DNA of 64,000 nt from Achromobacter pulmonis (GTDB lineage Bacteria; Pseudomonadota; Gammaproteobacteria; Burkholderiales; Burkholderiaceae_B), in contig NZ_POQS01000002.1 of assembly GCF_002885955.2 (NCBI RefSeq), positions 92,474 through 156,473 of the forward strand, given 5' to 3'. A program made the translations under genes and the position numbers. How positions within the stretch are numbered: position 1 is the first letter of the stretch; the number at the start of each line of letters is the position of its first letter. Under the pieces are notes generated by a model. The model was not told where the DNA came from. It saw only the letters and a program-made list of their open reading frames with translations, and made no database searches. Shown in pieces: positions 53,848-62,618 of this stretch.

Positions 53848-54753
53848 TCAGCGCTGGCCGGCCAGCCGCGCGGCTTCGCCCAGCAACGCGTCCAGCAGGC
53901 GGCGCGCCGGCACGGTCAGCGGCGCATCGGCGCGGTGGGTCACATAGATGACGGTCTTGGGCAAGGGATCGGCGAGGTCCAGCCGCACCAGGTCCAGCGC
54001 CGGCCCGTAACGGTCGAGGAACCCCTGCGGCATGATGCCGATGAGGTCCAGCTGCGGCATCAGCGCCAGCAGCGTGGAAAAGGACTCGCATTCGAGCTGC
54101 AGATGCAGCGCGCGCGCCTGCGCTTCGTCGGCATACAGCGCCCTGGGATCGCCCGGCCCCTGCGCCGGCCCGGTCAGCACCCAGGCGGCTTCGGCCAGCT
54201 CGCTCAGGCGCCGGGCGCGCGCCAGCGGATGCGACGCCCGCGCGACGATGACCGACTGGCTTTCGAACAGCGGCTGCACGGCCAGGTCGCCGCCGCCGCC
54301 CGCCTCGGGCAGGGGACCCAGCGCCATGTCCAGCTCGCCCGAACGGATGCGCTCCAGCGCCTGCGGATAGAGCGTGTCGCGCACCCGCAGCCGCACCTGC
54401 GGCCAGCGCGCGCCATAGCGCGCCACCGCGCCCGGGGCCAGCAGGATGGCGGCGGCGGGCGATACGCCCAGCGTCACCTGGGCTTCGGCGCCGCGCAAAT
54501 GCCACGCCAGGTCTTCGTGGGCCTTCTCGATTTCGCGCATGACCACCGCCGCGCGCGCCGCGAGGATCTCGCCGGCCTGCGCCAGCCGCACGCCCTTGGG
54601 GGTGCGCACCACGAGTTCGGCGCCCACCTCTTCCTCCAGCTGGCGCAGCGACTTGGTCAGCGCCGGCTGCGACACGTTCAGCACCTGCGCGGCAGCGCGC
54701 ATGCTGCCGGTGCGGGCCAGGGTGAGCAACAGGTTCAGATGCTGGAGTCGCAA
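53848..54753 (-). CDS. LysR family transcriptional regulator
   Basis: 301 residues, TTG start with GGAG seven bases upstream. DNA-binding domain: LQHLNLLLTLARTGSMRAAA, LNVSQPALTKSLRQLEEEVG. Effector domain with GVSPAAAILLAPGAV. Divergent from the sulfatase-cupin-Bug operon. A 19-bp perfect palindrome (54768-54786) lies directly before its start, a good operator candidate. Confidence 0.95.
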   Translation of the reverse strand: MRLQHLNLLLTLARTGSMRAAAQVLNVSQPALTKSLRQLEEEVGAELVVRTPKGVRLAQAGEILAARAAVVMREIEKAHEDLAWHLRGAEAQVTLGVSPAAAILLAPGAVARYGARWPQVRLRVRDTLYPQALERIRSGELDMALGPLPEAGGGGDLAVQPLFESQSVIVARASHPLARARRLSELAEAAWVLTGPAQGPGDPRALYADEAQARALHLQLECESFSTLLALMPQLDLIGIMPQGFLDRYGPALDLVRLDLADPLPKTVIYVTHRADAPLTVPARRLLDALLGEAARLAGQR

Positions 54754-54767
54754 GCCGCCTCTCCGGC

Positions 54768-54786
54768 CGATTACCTGCGGTAATCG
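54768..54786. promoter_or_regulatory. Perfect 19-bp palindrome between lysR and sulfatase
   Basis: CGATTACCTGCGGTAATCG: 8-bp arms around TGC, 15 bases before the lysR start and 80 bases before the sulfatase start. LysR-type sites are often interrupted palindromes at this position; here it should serve as autorepression and activation site. Confidence 0.6.
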
Positions 54787-54865
54787 ACATCAAAACAATT
54801 CAAGGGATGCGCGCGCAGGCCGTCGATAGAATTCCTGCATGCCCCATCGGAGACAGGAGCCTAGC

Positions 54866-56548
54866 ATGACCCGAGGCGTGAAGAACATTCTCTTCATCAT
54901 GTGCGACCAGCTGCGCTACGACCATCTTTCCTGTTTCGGCCATCCCACGCTGAAGACGCCGAACCTGGACGCGCTGGCCGCGCGCGGCGTGATCTTCGAC
55001 CGCGCCTATGTGCAGTCGCCCGTGTGCGGCCCGTCGCGCATGAGCTACTACACCGGACGCTATGTGCACGCGCATGGCGCCAGCTGGAACTTCGTCCCGC
55101 TGAAGGCCGGCGAGATGACCATCGGCGACCACCTGCGCCCGCTCGGGGTGCGTTCCGTGCTGGTGGGCAAGACCCACATGCGCGCCGACATGGCCGGCAT
55201 GTCGCGGCTGGGCATAGACCCGGCCTCCGTCATCGGCCGCCGCATCGCCGAATGCGGCTTCGACGCCTACGAACGCGACGACGGCATCCACCCGTACTCG
55301 GGCCACGACCCCGACCCGCGCTACAACGACTATCTGCGCGCACAGGGCTACGGAGGCGACAACCCCTGGGAATGCTGGGCCAATTCCGCCGTGGATGCCG
55401 ACGGCACGGTACGCTCGGGCTGGTTCCTGAAGTATTCCAACCTGCCCGCGCGCGTGCCCGAAGAGCACTCGGAAACGCCATACATCACGCGCCGCGCGAT
55501 GGACTTCATCAGCGAGGCGGGCGAACAGCCCTGGTGCCTGCACCTGTCCTACATCAAGCCGCACTGGCCCTATCTGGCGCCGGCGCCCTACGCCGGCATG
55601 TACAGCGCGCAGGACGCGCTGCCGGTGGTGCGGTCGGAGGCCGAACGGGCCGATCCGCATCCGGTGTATGCGGCGATGATGCGGCATCGCGTATCCGCGA
55701 CCTTCTCCGAGCCCGGCGTGCGCGAGGCGGTCATGCCCGGCTACATGGGGCTGATCAAGCAGATCGACGACCAGCTCGGCGTGCTGTTCCGCTTCATGGA
55801 GGCGCGCGGCCTGTTCGACAACACCATGATCGTGTTCACGTCCGATCACGGCGACTATCTGGGCGACCACTGGATGGGCGAAAAAGACCTGTTCCACGAG
55901 CCCGTCATCCGCATGCCGCTGATCGTCTACGACCCGGACGCGCGCGCCGACGCGGCCCGCGGCACGCGCTGCGCGGCGATGGTCGAAGCGATAGACCTGG
56001 CGCCGACCTTCCTGGAAGCCTGCGGCGGCGTGCAGGTGCCGCACATCATGGACGGCCGTTCGCTGCGGCCCCTGCTGTTCGGCCAGACGCCGCCGGACTG
56101 GCGCGACCACGTCATCTGCGAGTACGACTATGCCTTCCAGGATTCGCGCATCGCGCTGGGCACGCCCGCGCGCCAGGCCTGGCTGCGCATGGTGCGCGAC
56201 GAACGCTGGAAGTACGTGCTGGCCGAAGGCTACCGGCCGATGCTCTACGACCTGCAGGAGGACCCCCAGGAATTTGTCGACCTCGGCGCCTCGCCTGCGC
56301 ACGAGGCGGTGCGCAGGCGCATGGAAGAACTGCTGTTCCGCTGGGCGCGCCAGCCGCGCCAGCGGGCCACGGTGGCCGACGGCACCATCGAATCCATCGA
56401 AGTCCAGCCGCGCATTTCCGAAGGCGGCATCCTGATCGGCTATTGGGACGAAGCCGATCTGGCCCGCGCCAGGCAGTCGTTCAAGCCCCGTTTCGCATCA
56501 TCCAACCCGCTCGTGAAGCCGACGCTGGATCGGCTGTCGCAATCCTGA
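54866..56548 (+). CDS. Sulfatase/phosphonate monoester hydrolase family enzyme
   Basis: 560 residues from ATG 54866 with AGGAG seven bases upstream. Alkaline-phosphatase fold: metal side ILFIMCDQLRYDH, formylglycine motif CGPSR with Cys54 (SPVCGPSRMSYYTG), VGKTHM, IKPHWPYLAP and TSDHGDYLGDHWMGEKDLFH. The CxPxR motif means the Cys must become formylglycine; a maturation enzyme is not in the window. No signal peptide, so the enzyme is cytoplasmic, as in phosphonate monoester hydrolases and choline-sulfatase-like enzymes. First gene of the sulfatase-cupin-Bug operon. Confidence 0.93.
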   Translation: MTRGVKNILFIMCDQLRYDHLSCFGHPTLKTPNLDALAARGVIFDRAYVQSPVCGPSRMSYYTGRYVHAHGASWNFVPLKAGEMTIGDHLRPLGVRSVLVGKTHMRADMAGMSRLGIDPASVIGRRIAECGFDAYERDDGIHPYSGHDPDPRYNDYLRAQGYGGDNPWECWANSAVDADGTVRSGWFLKYSNLPARVPEEHSETPYITRRAMDFISEAGEQPWCLHLSYIKPHWPYLAPAPYAGMYSAQDALPVVRSEAERADPHPVYAAMMRHRVSATFSEPGVREAVMPGYMGLIKQIDDQLGVLFRFMEARGLFDNTMIVFTSDHGDYLGDHWMGEKDLFHEPVIRMPLIVYDPDARADAARGTRCAAMVEAIDLAPTFLEACGGVQVPHIMDGRSLRPLLFGQTPPDWRDHVICEYDYAFQDSRIALGTPARQAWLRMVRDERWKYVLAEGYRPMLYDLQEDPQEFVDLGASPAHEAVRRRMEELLFRWARQPRQRATVADGTIESIEVQPRISEGGILIGYWDEADLARARQSFKPRFASSNPLVKPTLDRLSQS

Positions 56549-56558
56549 GGAGTGCCGC

Positions 56559-57011
56559 ATGATTCTCGAAACCCCCGACATCACCCGCGCCCAGACCGGC
56601 CTGGACGGCGTTTCCTGGAACATCCTGGGCCAGGTGTACGTGCCCAAGCAGGTCAGCCTGGACAGCATTTCCTGGCACGCCACGTTTCCCGAAGAAAGCT
56701 TCGTGCCGCCGCACGTGCACCCGAACCAGGACGAATACATCTTTGTGCTGGACGGCCGCATCGACCTCCTCCTGGACGGCAAGAAGACTTCCGCCGGCCC
56801 GGGCGACCTGGTGCGCATGCCCCGGGGCGTGCCGCATGCGTTCTTCAACAATTCCGGCATGACCGCCACCGCGCTGTTCTGGGCCGCGCCCGCGGGCAAG
56901 CTGCTGGCGCTCTACCGGCGCATCCACAACATGTCGAGTCCGGCCGAGGTGGTGGCGGTGGCGCCGGAATACGACGTGATCTTCATGCCGCCCGTTTCTT
57001 CCGCGGCCTGA
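56559..57011 (+). CDS. Cupin domain protein
   Basis: 150 residues, start ten bases after the sulfatase stop with GAGG upstream. Single cupin core: PPHVHPNQDEYIFVLDGRID with the metal-binding His-x-His and Glu, and GPGDLVRMPRGVPHAFFNNS with the later His. All usual metal ligands are present. Between sulfatase and Bug it probably acts on, or senses, a product of the sulfatase pathway. Confidence 0.88.
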   Translation: MILETPDITRAQTGLDGVSWNILGQVYVPKQVSLDSISWHATFPEESFVPPHVHPNQDEYIFVLDGRIDLLLDGKKTSAGPGDLVRMPRGVPHAFFNNSGMTATALFWAAPAGKLLALYRRIHNMSSPAEVVAVAPEYDVIFMPPVSSAA

Positions 57012-57014
57012 GCC

Positions 57015-57986
57015 ATGCGCCGCCGCACGCTACTGAAGGGCCTGTCCGGCGCCCTCGCCTGTACCCTGCCGTGGTCCGCCCGGGCCGCGTACCCGGACAA
57101 GCCCGTGCGCATCATCGTGCCGCTGCCCGCGGCCAGCCCGCCCGACGTGCTCGCGCGCGTCATCGCTGAAAGGCTGCAGCGCCTGTGGGGCCAGCCGGTG
57201 GTGGTCGAGAACCGCCCCGGCGCGACCGGCATGATAGGGCTGGACGCCGTGGCGCGCAGCGCCCCCGACGGCTACACCGTGGGCATCATGTTCCTGACCC
57301 ACACCGTGCTGCCGGCGCTGTTCGGCAAGGTGTCCTACCGTACGGATGGCGACTTCGCGCCGATCGCGAACCTGGTCTGGCTGTACAACGCCCTGCTGGT
57401 GGCGCCGGGCAGCGAGTATGCCGACGTCCGCGGCCTGGTCGAACAGGCCAGGCGCCAGCCCGGCAAACTCAGCTATGGCTCCGGCGGCAACGGCTCGCCC
57501 GCCCATCTGCTGGCCGCCGCCTTCTGTCAGGCAGCGGGCATAGACATGCTGCATGTGCCGTTCAAGGGACCCGCGGAAGCGGCGCAGGCGCTCATGGGCG
57601 GCTACGTGCAGACCATGTTCGCCACCGCCTCGGTCGCCGTGCCGCTGGCGCAGTCCGGCAAGTTGCGCGCGCTGGCCGTCACGCGCGACGGCGGCATGGA
57701 CGCCCTGCCCGGCGTGCCCACGCTGGCCGAGGCCGGGGTGCCGGCGTTCAACCTCAAGGAATGGGAAGGCATCGTCGCGCCCGCGGGCACGCCGCCGGCC
57801 CTGATCTCCAAATGGAACGGCGCCATGCAGACCATCCTGGCCGAGGCCGGGGTGCGCGACAAGCTCGCCGGCCTGGGCATGGAAGCCGCGGACGCGAACA
57901 CGCCGGCCGAATTCGCGGGGCTGATACGGGGCGAGCTGCAGCGCTGGTCGACGTTCGTGTCGGAACGGAAGCTGCGCAACGGATGA
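57015..57986 (+). CDS. Bug-type substrate-binding protein with Tat-like signal
   Basis: 323 residues. The N-terminus MRRRTLLKGLSGALACTL has the RR-x-x-L-K form of a twin-arginine signal, cleaved near SARAAY. Bug pattern: DKPVRIIVPLPAASPPDVLA, GQPVVVENRPGATGMIGLDA, RSAPDGYTVGIMFL. It probably binds the sulfated or cleaved substrate of its operon. No TctAB genes nearby. Confidence 0.94.
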   Translation: MRRRTLLKGLSGALACTLPWSARAAYPDKPVRIIVPLPAASPPDVLARVIAERLQRLWGQPVVVENRPGATGMIGLDAVARSAPDGYTVGIMFLTHTVLPALFGKVSYRTDGDFAPIANLVWLYNALLVAPGSEYADVRGLVEQARRQPGKLSYGSGGNGSPAHLLAAAFCQAAGIDMLHVPFKGPAEAAQALMGGYVQTMFATASVAVPLAQSGKLRALAVTRDGGMDALPGVPTLAEAGVPAFNLKEWEGIVAPAGTPPALISKWNGAMQTILAEAGVRDKLAGLGMEAADANTPAEFAGLIRGELQRWSTFVSERKLRNG

Positions 57987-58034
57987 CGGCGCGGCGCGCC
58001 GCAGCCCAGGCCTGCGGCCGCCCGCCCGGCCCGC

Positions 58035-59333
58035 CTAGCGCGCCGCGCCTGCCGACCGTCCCAGGAAATCGAGCACCGCCAGATACGAACCTTCGTTGCC
58101 CGCGGCGTTCGCGCTGGCCGATCCGCCGGCGTCCAGCAGCAGGCCCGACATGGCGTGCGGCTTGCTGATGAGGGTCGCGGGCAGATAGGGATAGTGCACG
58201 TGGTGCCCCGCCCCCATGCAGACGTGGTGGAAGGTCGGCAGGCCGTGCGCCAGGCGCTGGCGCATGACGATCTCGGAATAGGCGGTGCTGGGCCAGAAGC
58301 CATCGTCCGAGGCGCTGACCAGCATGATCGGGCCGGGATAGTTTTCGACCGGAATGCGGGCGCGCTCGAACGCCGCGCTGTCGCGCGTGGCGCTGAGAAA
58401 AGCATGGGTCTGGCGGTACGGCGGGTCCGAGGCGTAGGCCGCTTCCCAGTCCGCGCTGGCGTTGTCCTGCCACAGGTGCGGCAGCGGCTCGCCGGCCTTG
58501 GTCCAGACCTGCGCGTCGCGGCCGGTGCCGGGCGCGCCGGCGCTGACCACGCCGTGCATCACCGGCGACGGCACGTAGGCCACCACCGCGCTGACCAGCT
58601 CCGGATAGTGCGAGGCCACCAGCAGCGAGGTCTCGCCGCCGCGGCTGATGCCCGACAGCGCCACGAAGCCGTCGCGCGGCGCCAGCTCGGCGCGGGCCCA
58701 GCGCAGCGCATGCTCGAAATATTCCAGCGGCATGTCGTTCAGGTACTTGGGCCGGCCTTCGTAGTTGAAGATGGCCAGCGCCAGGCACTGGTAGCCGCGG
58801 GCCGCGAACAGCGCCGCGCGCGGCGCGTTTACGCCGCCGGACGAGCCGTTCATGTAGATCACCAGCGGATGCGGGCCGGGGCCGGCCGGGGTGTAGAGCT
58901 CGCCCGACAGCGTCATGCCGCCGACCTGCTCGCGCACCGCGCGGTGGGTCACGCCTTCGGCCAGGAATTCCTGCACCAGCTGCGCGCGGGCGCTGCGGCG
59001 GCCGTCGCTGGCCTCGATGTCGATCGCCAGCGCGTCGGTGCGATCCGGCGGGAACACCACGCGTTCCATGTCGCAGCAGCTCATGGACCAGACCAGGCCC
59101 ATGGCCGAGGGCTCGGCGTAGCTGCCCGACACCGGGCAGTCGCGCGACAGGTCCAGGCTGCCGTCATGGCCGGCCATGAACACGGCCTGCGAGCGCCACG
59201 CGGCGCCGCACATCCGCATGCTGGCCGTCACGGTGACGAAGGCATAGGCCGGGAATCCGTCGATGCGGATGTCGCGCGCCACGTCGATCAGGGCGCGTTC
59301 GGGACTGACGGTGATGCGGGGCGGTTCGCTCAC
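58035..59333 (-). CDS. BAAT/acyl-CoA thioesterase family alpha/beta hydrolase
   Basis: 432 residues, GTG start with AAGGAG six bases upstream. Beta-sandwich N-terminus (VSPERALIDVARDIRIDGFP) and alpha/beta hydrolase with GISRGGE (Ser nucleophile), ASDDGFW (Asp) and GAGHHVHYPY (His). Same length as the paralogue at 10332-11630 but clearly diverged. It follows a Bug gene on the same strand with a nine-base gap, forming a two-gene operon. Confidence 0.85.
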   Translation of the reverse strand: MSEPPRITVSPERALIDVARDIRIDGFPAYAFVTVTASMRMCGAAWRSQAVFMAGHDGSLDLSRDCPVSGSYAEPSAMGLVWSMSCCDMERVVFPPDRTDALAIDIEASDGRRSARAQLVQEFLAEGVTHRAVREQVGGMTLSGELYTPAGPGPHPLVIYMNGSSGGVNAPRAALFAARGYQCLALAIFNYEGRPKYLNDMPLEYFEHALRWARAELAPRDGFVALSGISRGGETSLLVASHYPELVSAVVAYVPSPVMHGVVSAGAPGTGRDAQVWTKAGEPLPHLWQDNASADWEAAYASDPPYRQTHAFLSATRDSAAFERARIPVENYPGPIMLVSASDDGFWPSTAYSEIVMRQRLAHGLPTFHHVCMGAGHHVHYPYLPATLISKPHAMSGLLLDAGGSASANAAGNEGSYLAVLDFLGRSAGAAR

Positions 59334-59342
59334 GGCGGCTCC

Positions 59343-60329
59343 TTAGCTTTTGAGATCGGTCCGGGGCACGCCGTTGGCCTTGATGACCTGGGCCCACATG
59401 GCGGACTCCTCGGCGATGACGCGGTCCAGGTCGGCCGATGACGTGAACTCGACCGTCACGCCCTGCTCCGCGAACTGCTGCACCAGGCCGGGGTCGCGCG
59501 TGCCTTCGCGCACCGCATGCTCCAGCTTCTTGACCACGGCCGGCGGCATGGCGGCCGGGCCGGAAATCATCATGCGGGTGTACAGCTCGAAGCCGTCCAC
59601 GCCCGCCTCCTTCATGGTGGGCACGTCGGGCAGGCTGGACAGGCGCTTGTCGGCGGTGACGGCCAGCACCTGCAGCTTGCCGGACTTGATGTTGGGCAGC
59701 GCCGAGGTCGGGAAATCGAAAGAGCTCTGCACGGTGCCGGCCATCAGGTCCAGCAGCGCCGGGCCGCTGCCCTTGTACGGCACGTCCTGGAACTGGGTGC
59801 CGGTCTTGGACTGGAAATGCAGCAGCGCCAGGTGGTTGATCACGCCGCGCCCGGCGTGCGCGCAAGTGATGTCGCCGGGCTTCTTCCTGGCCAGGGCGAT
59901 GAACTCCTGCACGGTCTTCACGCCCAGCGCAGGATTGACGATCAGCAGCATGGGCGACTTGCCCATCGACCCCAGCTGCTTGAAGTCCGACTGCTGGTAC
60001 GGCAGGTTGTTGTACAGCAGCGGGTTGAGGATCATGCCATTGGTGCCGGCAAAGCCCAGCGTGTAGCCGTCCGGCTCGGCGCGCGCCACCGCCACGGTGG
60101 CGATGATGGCCTGGCCGCCGGGGCGGTTCTCCACCACCACGCTCTGCTTGAGCGTCTTGCCCATGCGCTCGGCCAGGGCGCGCGCGGCGATGTCGGTCAA
60201 CCCGCCCGGGGCAAAGCCCACCAGCAGGCGCACGGGGCGGGTCGGGAAGTCGTCCTGCGCCCAGGATGGGCGCGGGATCAGCGGCAGCGCGGCGAGCGCG
60301 CCCAGGGCATGGCGGCGGGTGAATCGCAT
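59343..60329 (-). CDS. Bug-type substrate-binding protein with Tat-like signal
   Basis: 328 residues. Signal peptide MRFTRRHALGALAALPLIPR has the twin-arginine form, cleaved near SWAQD. Bug text: TRPVRLLVGFAPGGLTDIAA, KQSVVVENRPGGQAIIATVA, AEPDGYTLGFAGTN. Upstream gene of the BAAT-type hydrolase. Ligand unknown, likely an acid activated to its CoA ester elsewhere. Confidence 0.95.
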   Translation of the reverse strand: MRFTRRHALGALAALPLIPRPSWAQDDFPTRPVRLLVGFAPGGLTDIAARALAERMGKTLKQSVVVENRPGGQAIIATVAVARAEPDGYTLGFAGTNGMILNPLLYNNLPYQQSDFKQLGSMGKSPMLLIVNPALGVKTVQEFIALARKKPGDITCAHAGRGVINHLALLHFQSKTGTQFQDVPYKGSGPALLDLMAGTVQSSFDFPTSALPNIKSGKLQVLAVTADKRLSSLPDVPTMKEAGVDGFELYTRMMISGPAAMPPAVVKKLEHAVREGTRDPGLVQQFAEQGVTVEFTSSADLDRVIAEESAMWAQVIKANGVPRTDLKS

Positions 60330-60483
60330 ACGGCTCTCCAGGCGGGAGCCGTCCGCCCGAGGGGCAGACGGTCTCGGAGAACGTATGTTGTATGCAGTTT
60401 TACGCCGGAGCTACTCGGGGTATCCCGAGGTCGTCAGGGAAGCATATTCCGCCTGACGGTACTTCGTATGCGATCCAGCCCGA

Positions 60484-61041
60484 TCAGGGCTTGGTCATGA
60501 GCTTCTTCCACCCCTCCAGCCCCAGCCGGTTCATGGTGTCGATGTTCTTCTCGTAGATCTCGGCGGCGTCCGGGAAGGACTCCACCGCCCGGTCGATGCT
60601 GGCTTCGCGCAGCAGGTGCAGGATGGGATACGGCGAGCGGTTGGTGTAGTTGGAGATGTCGTCCGGCTGCGTGTCGGCGAACTGGAACTGCGGGTGGAAG
60701 GTCGCCACCTGCAGTTCGCCCACCAGGCGCATGCGCTTGAGCAGGCGGTCCGACAGGTCCTCGAAGTCGTTGAACTCCAGGAAGTCGTCCAGCGCGTCCG
60801 GAACGATGAGCAGCGTGGTGTCGATCTTTTCCGGATCGGCCTCGGCCAGCAGCGCCAGTTCGTCCTGCAGGTCGGTCAGCACGCCCTCGGCGTCGGTGGC
60901 GTCGCTGACCGCGAAGCGGATCTGGTCCTTGACCTGCACCGCCTTGGCGAAGGGACAGAGGTTCAGGCCGATCACGGCCTGGTTCAGCCAGTGCCGCGTT
61001 TCGGCGACGACGTTGGCGTAGGCGTCGGAGGTGGAAATCAT
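60484..61041 (-). CDS. DUF1415 family protein
   Basis: 185 residues from ATG 61041, overlapping the upstream peptidase stop (ATGA). Family text: ETRHWLNQAVIGLNLCPFAK, LLIVPDALDDFLEFNDFEDL and TFHPQFQFADTQPDDISNYT, then RSPYPILHLLREASIDRAV. Widely conserved in proteobacteria, function unknown. Confidence 0.9.
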   Translation of the reverse strand: MISTSDAYANVVAETRHWLNQAVIGLNLCPFAKAVQVKDQIRFAVSDATDAEGVLTDLQDELALLAEADPEKIDTTLLIVPDALDDFLEFNDFEDLSDRLLKRMRLVGELQVATFHPQFQFADTQPDDISNYTNRSPYPILHLLREASIDRAVESFPDAAEIYEKNIDTMNRLGLEGWKKLMTKP

Positions 61042-62507
61042 ACGGGCATCGCCGCCATCGTCTGGGCCACCGCGGCGGTGAGCTTCTTGCCGTAGGGCAC
61101 GTGCAGGAATTCGTTGGGGCCGTGGGCGTTGGACTTCGGCCCCAGCACGCCGCAGACCATGAACTGGGCCTTGGGGAAGCCCTTCTGCAGGATGCTCATC
61201 AGCGGGATGGTGCCGCCCTGGCCGATGTAGCCGCAGGGCGCGCCGTAGTACTGCTGCGAGGCCGCGTCCAGCGCCTGGGTCAGCCATTGCTCGGAGGCCG
61301 GCGCGTTCCAGCCGGTAGCCGCGCCTTCGTTAGCCTTGAAGATGACCTTGGCGTTGTAGGGCGCGTCGGCTTCCAGCAGCGCCTTGATCTCCTGCGAGGC
61401 GGCCACGGCGTCGACCAGCGGCGGCAGGCGCAGCGACAGCTTGAAGGCGGTGCGCGGACGCAGCACGTTGCCGGCGCTCGACAGCGGCGGCAGGCCTTCG
61501 GCGCCGGTCACCGACAGGGTCGGGCGCCAGGTGCGGTTGAGCAGCGCCTCTTCGGGCTCGGTCGTCATGGGCAGCACGAAGCCGCCGTCGGCGCCGCAGC
61601 TCCAGGGAAAACGGCGCCAGACCTCGTCGCCCAGGATGCGCGCGGTGGCGTGCACCTGCTCGATGCGCTCGGAGGGAATTTCGCAATGCAGGCTTTGCGG
61701 CAGCAGGCGGCCGGTGGCGCTGTCTTCCAGGCGGTCCAGCAGATGGCGCAGGATGCGGAACGACGACGGCACCACGCCGCTGGAGTCGCCCGAGTGCACG
61801 CCCTCGTCCAGCACCTGCACTTCCAGCGTGCCCGACACCATGCCGCGCAGCGAGGTCGTCATCCAGAGCTGGTCGTAGTTGCCCGCACCCGAATCCAGGC
61901 ACACCACCAGCGCCACGTTGCCCAGGCGGTCGCGCAGCGCGTCCACGTAGGGCAGCAGGTCGTAGCTGCCGGATTCCTCACAGGTTTCGACGATGCCCAC
62001 GCAGCGCGGGCGCGGGATGCCCTGCTTGTCCAGCGCCATGATGGCGGTCAGCGAGGCGTACACCGCATAGCCGTCGTCGGCGCCGCCGCGGCCATAGAGC
62101 TTGCCGTCTTCGTACTTCGGGGTCCACGGGCCCAGGCCGGCGCGCCAGCCGGAGAATTCGGGCTGCTTGTCCAGGTGGCCGTACAGCAGCACGGTGTCGC
62201 CGTTGTCGCTGCGGGTGGCGGGCGCGTCGAAGAAAATCACCGGGGTGCGGCCCGGCAGGCGCACCACTTCCAGTTTCAGGCCCGAGACCTTCTGCGCCTC
62301 GACCCATTGCGCGGCGTCGCGCACCACGCGTTCGATGAAGGCGTTCTTTTCCCAGTCCGCATCGAAGGCCGGGCTCTTGGCCGGGATGGCGATGTAGTCG
62401 GTCAGGGCCGGGATGATCTCGTTGTCCCACTTGGCGTCCACGAAAGCCTGCAAAGCCTGCGGATCGAGGGTGGGAGGAAGCGCGTCTTCGGGGATGCGGG
62501 CGTTCAT
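61038..62507 (-). CDS. M20 family metallopeptidase
   Basis: 489 residues from ATG 62507. Metal ligands: His in LLYGHLDKQPEF, Asp in GRGGADDGYAVYA, Glu-Glu in IVETCEESGS, Asp in VVCLDSGAGNYDQ and His near the end in SNAHGPNEFLHV. The inserted dimerisation domain is present. The CNDP/PepV-like dipeptidase branch cleaves dipeptides or N-acyl amino acids. Translationally coupled to the DUF1415 gene. Confidence 0.93.
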   Translation of the reverse strand: MNARIPEDALPPTLDPQALQAFVDAKWDNEIIPALTDYIAIPAKSPAFDADWEKNAFIERVVRDAAQWVEAQKVSGLKLEVVRLPGRTPVIFFDAPATRSDNGDTVLLYGHLDKQPEFSGWRAGLGPWTPKYEDGKLYGRGGADDGYAVYASLTAIMALDKQGIPRPRCVGIVETCEESGSYDLLPYVDALRDRLGNVALVVCLDSGAGNYDQLWMTTSLRGMVSGTLEVQVLDEGVHSGDSSGVVPSSFRILRHLLDRLEDSATGRLLPQSLHCEIPSERIEQVHATARILGDEVWRRFPWSCGADGGFVLPMTTEPEEALLNRTWRPTLSVTGAEGLPPLSSAGNVLRPRTAFKLSLRLPPLVDAVAASQEIKALLEADAPYNAKVIFKANEGAATGWNAPASEQWLTQALDAASQQYYGAPCGYIGQGGTIPLMSILQKGFPKAQFMVCGVLGPKSNAHGPNEFLHVPYGKKLTAAVAQTMAAMPV

Positions 62508-62618
62508 GGCGGTGATCCTGTGGTCGGGAAAGATGGGCAAAGCGGTATTTTATGCCCAGCGCCGCGCCGCCGGCAGCTTTCGTCCCCTATTTGAAGCGCC
62601 CGCGCGCAAAAGGCGCCG

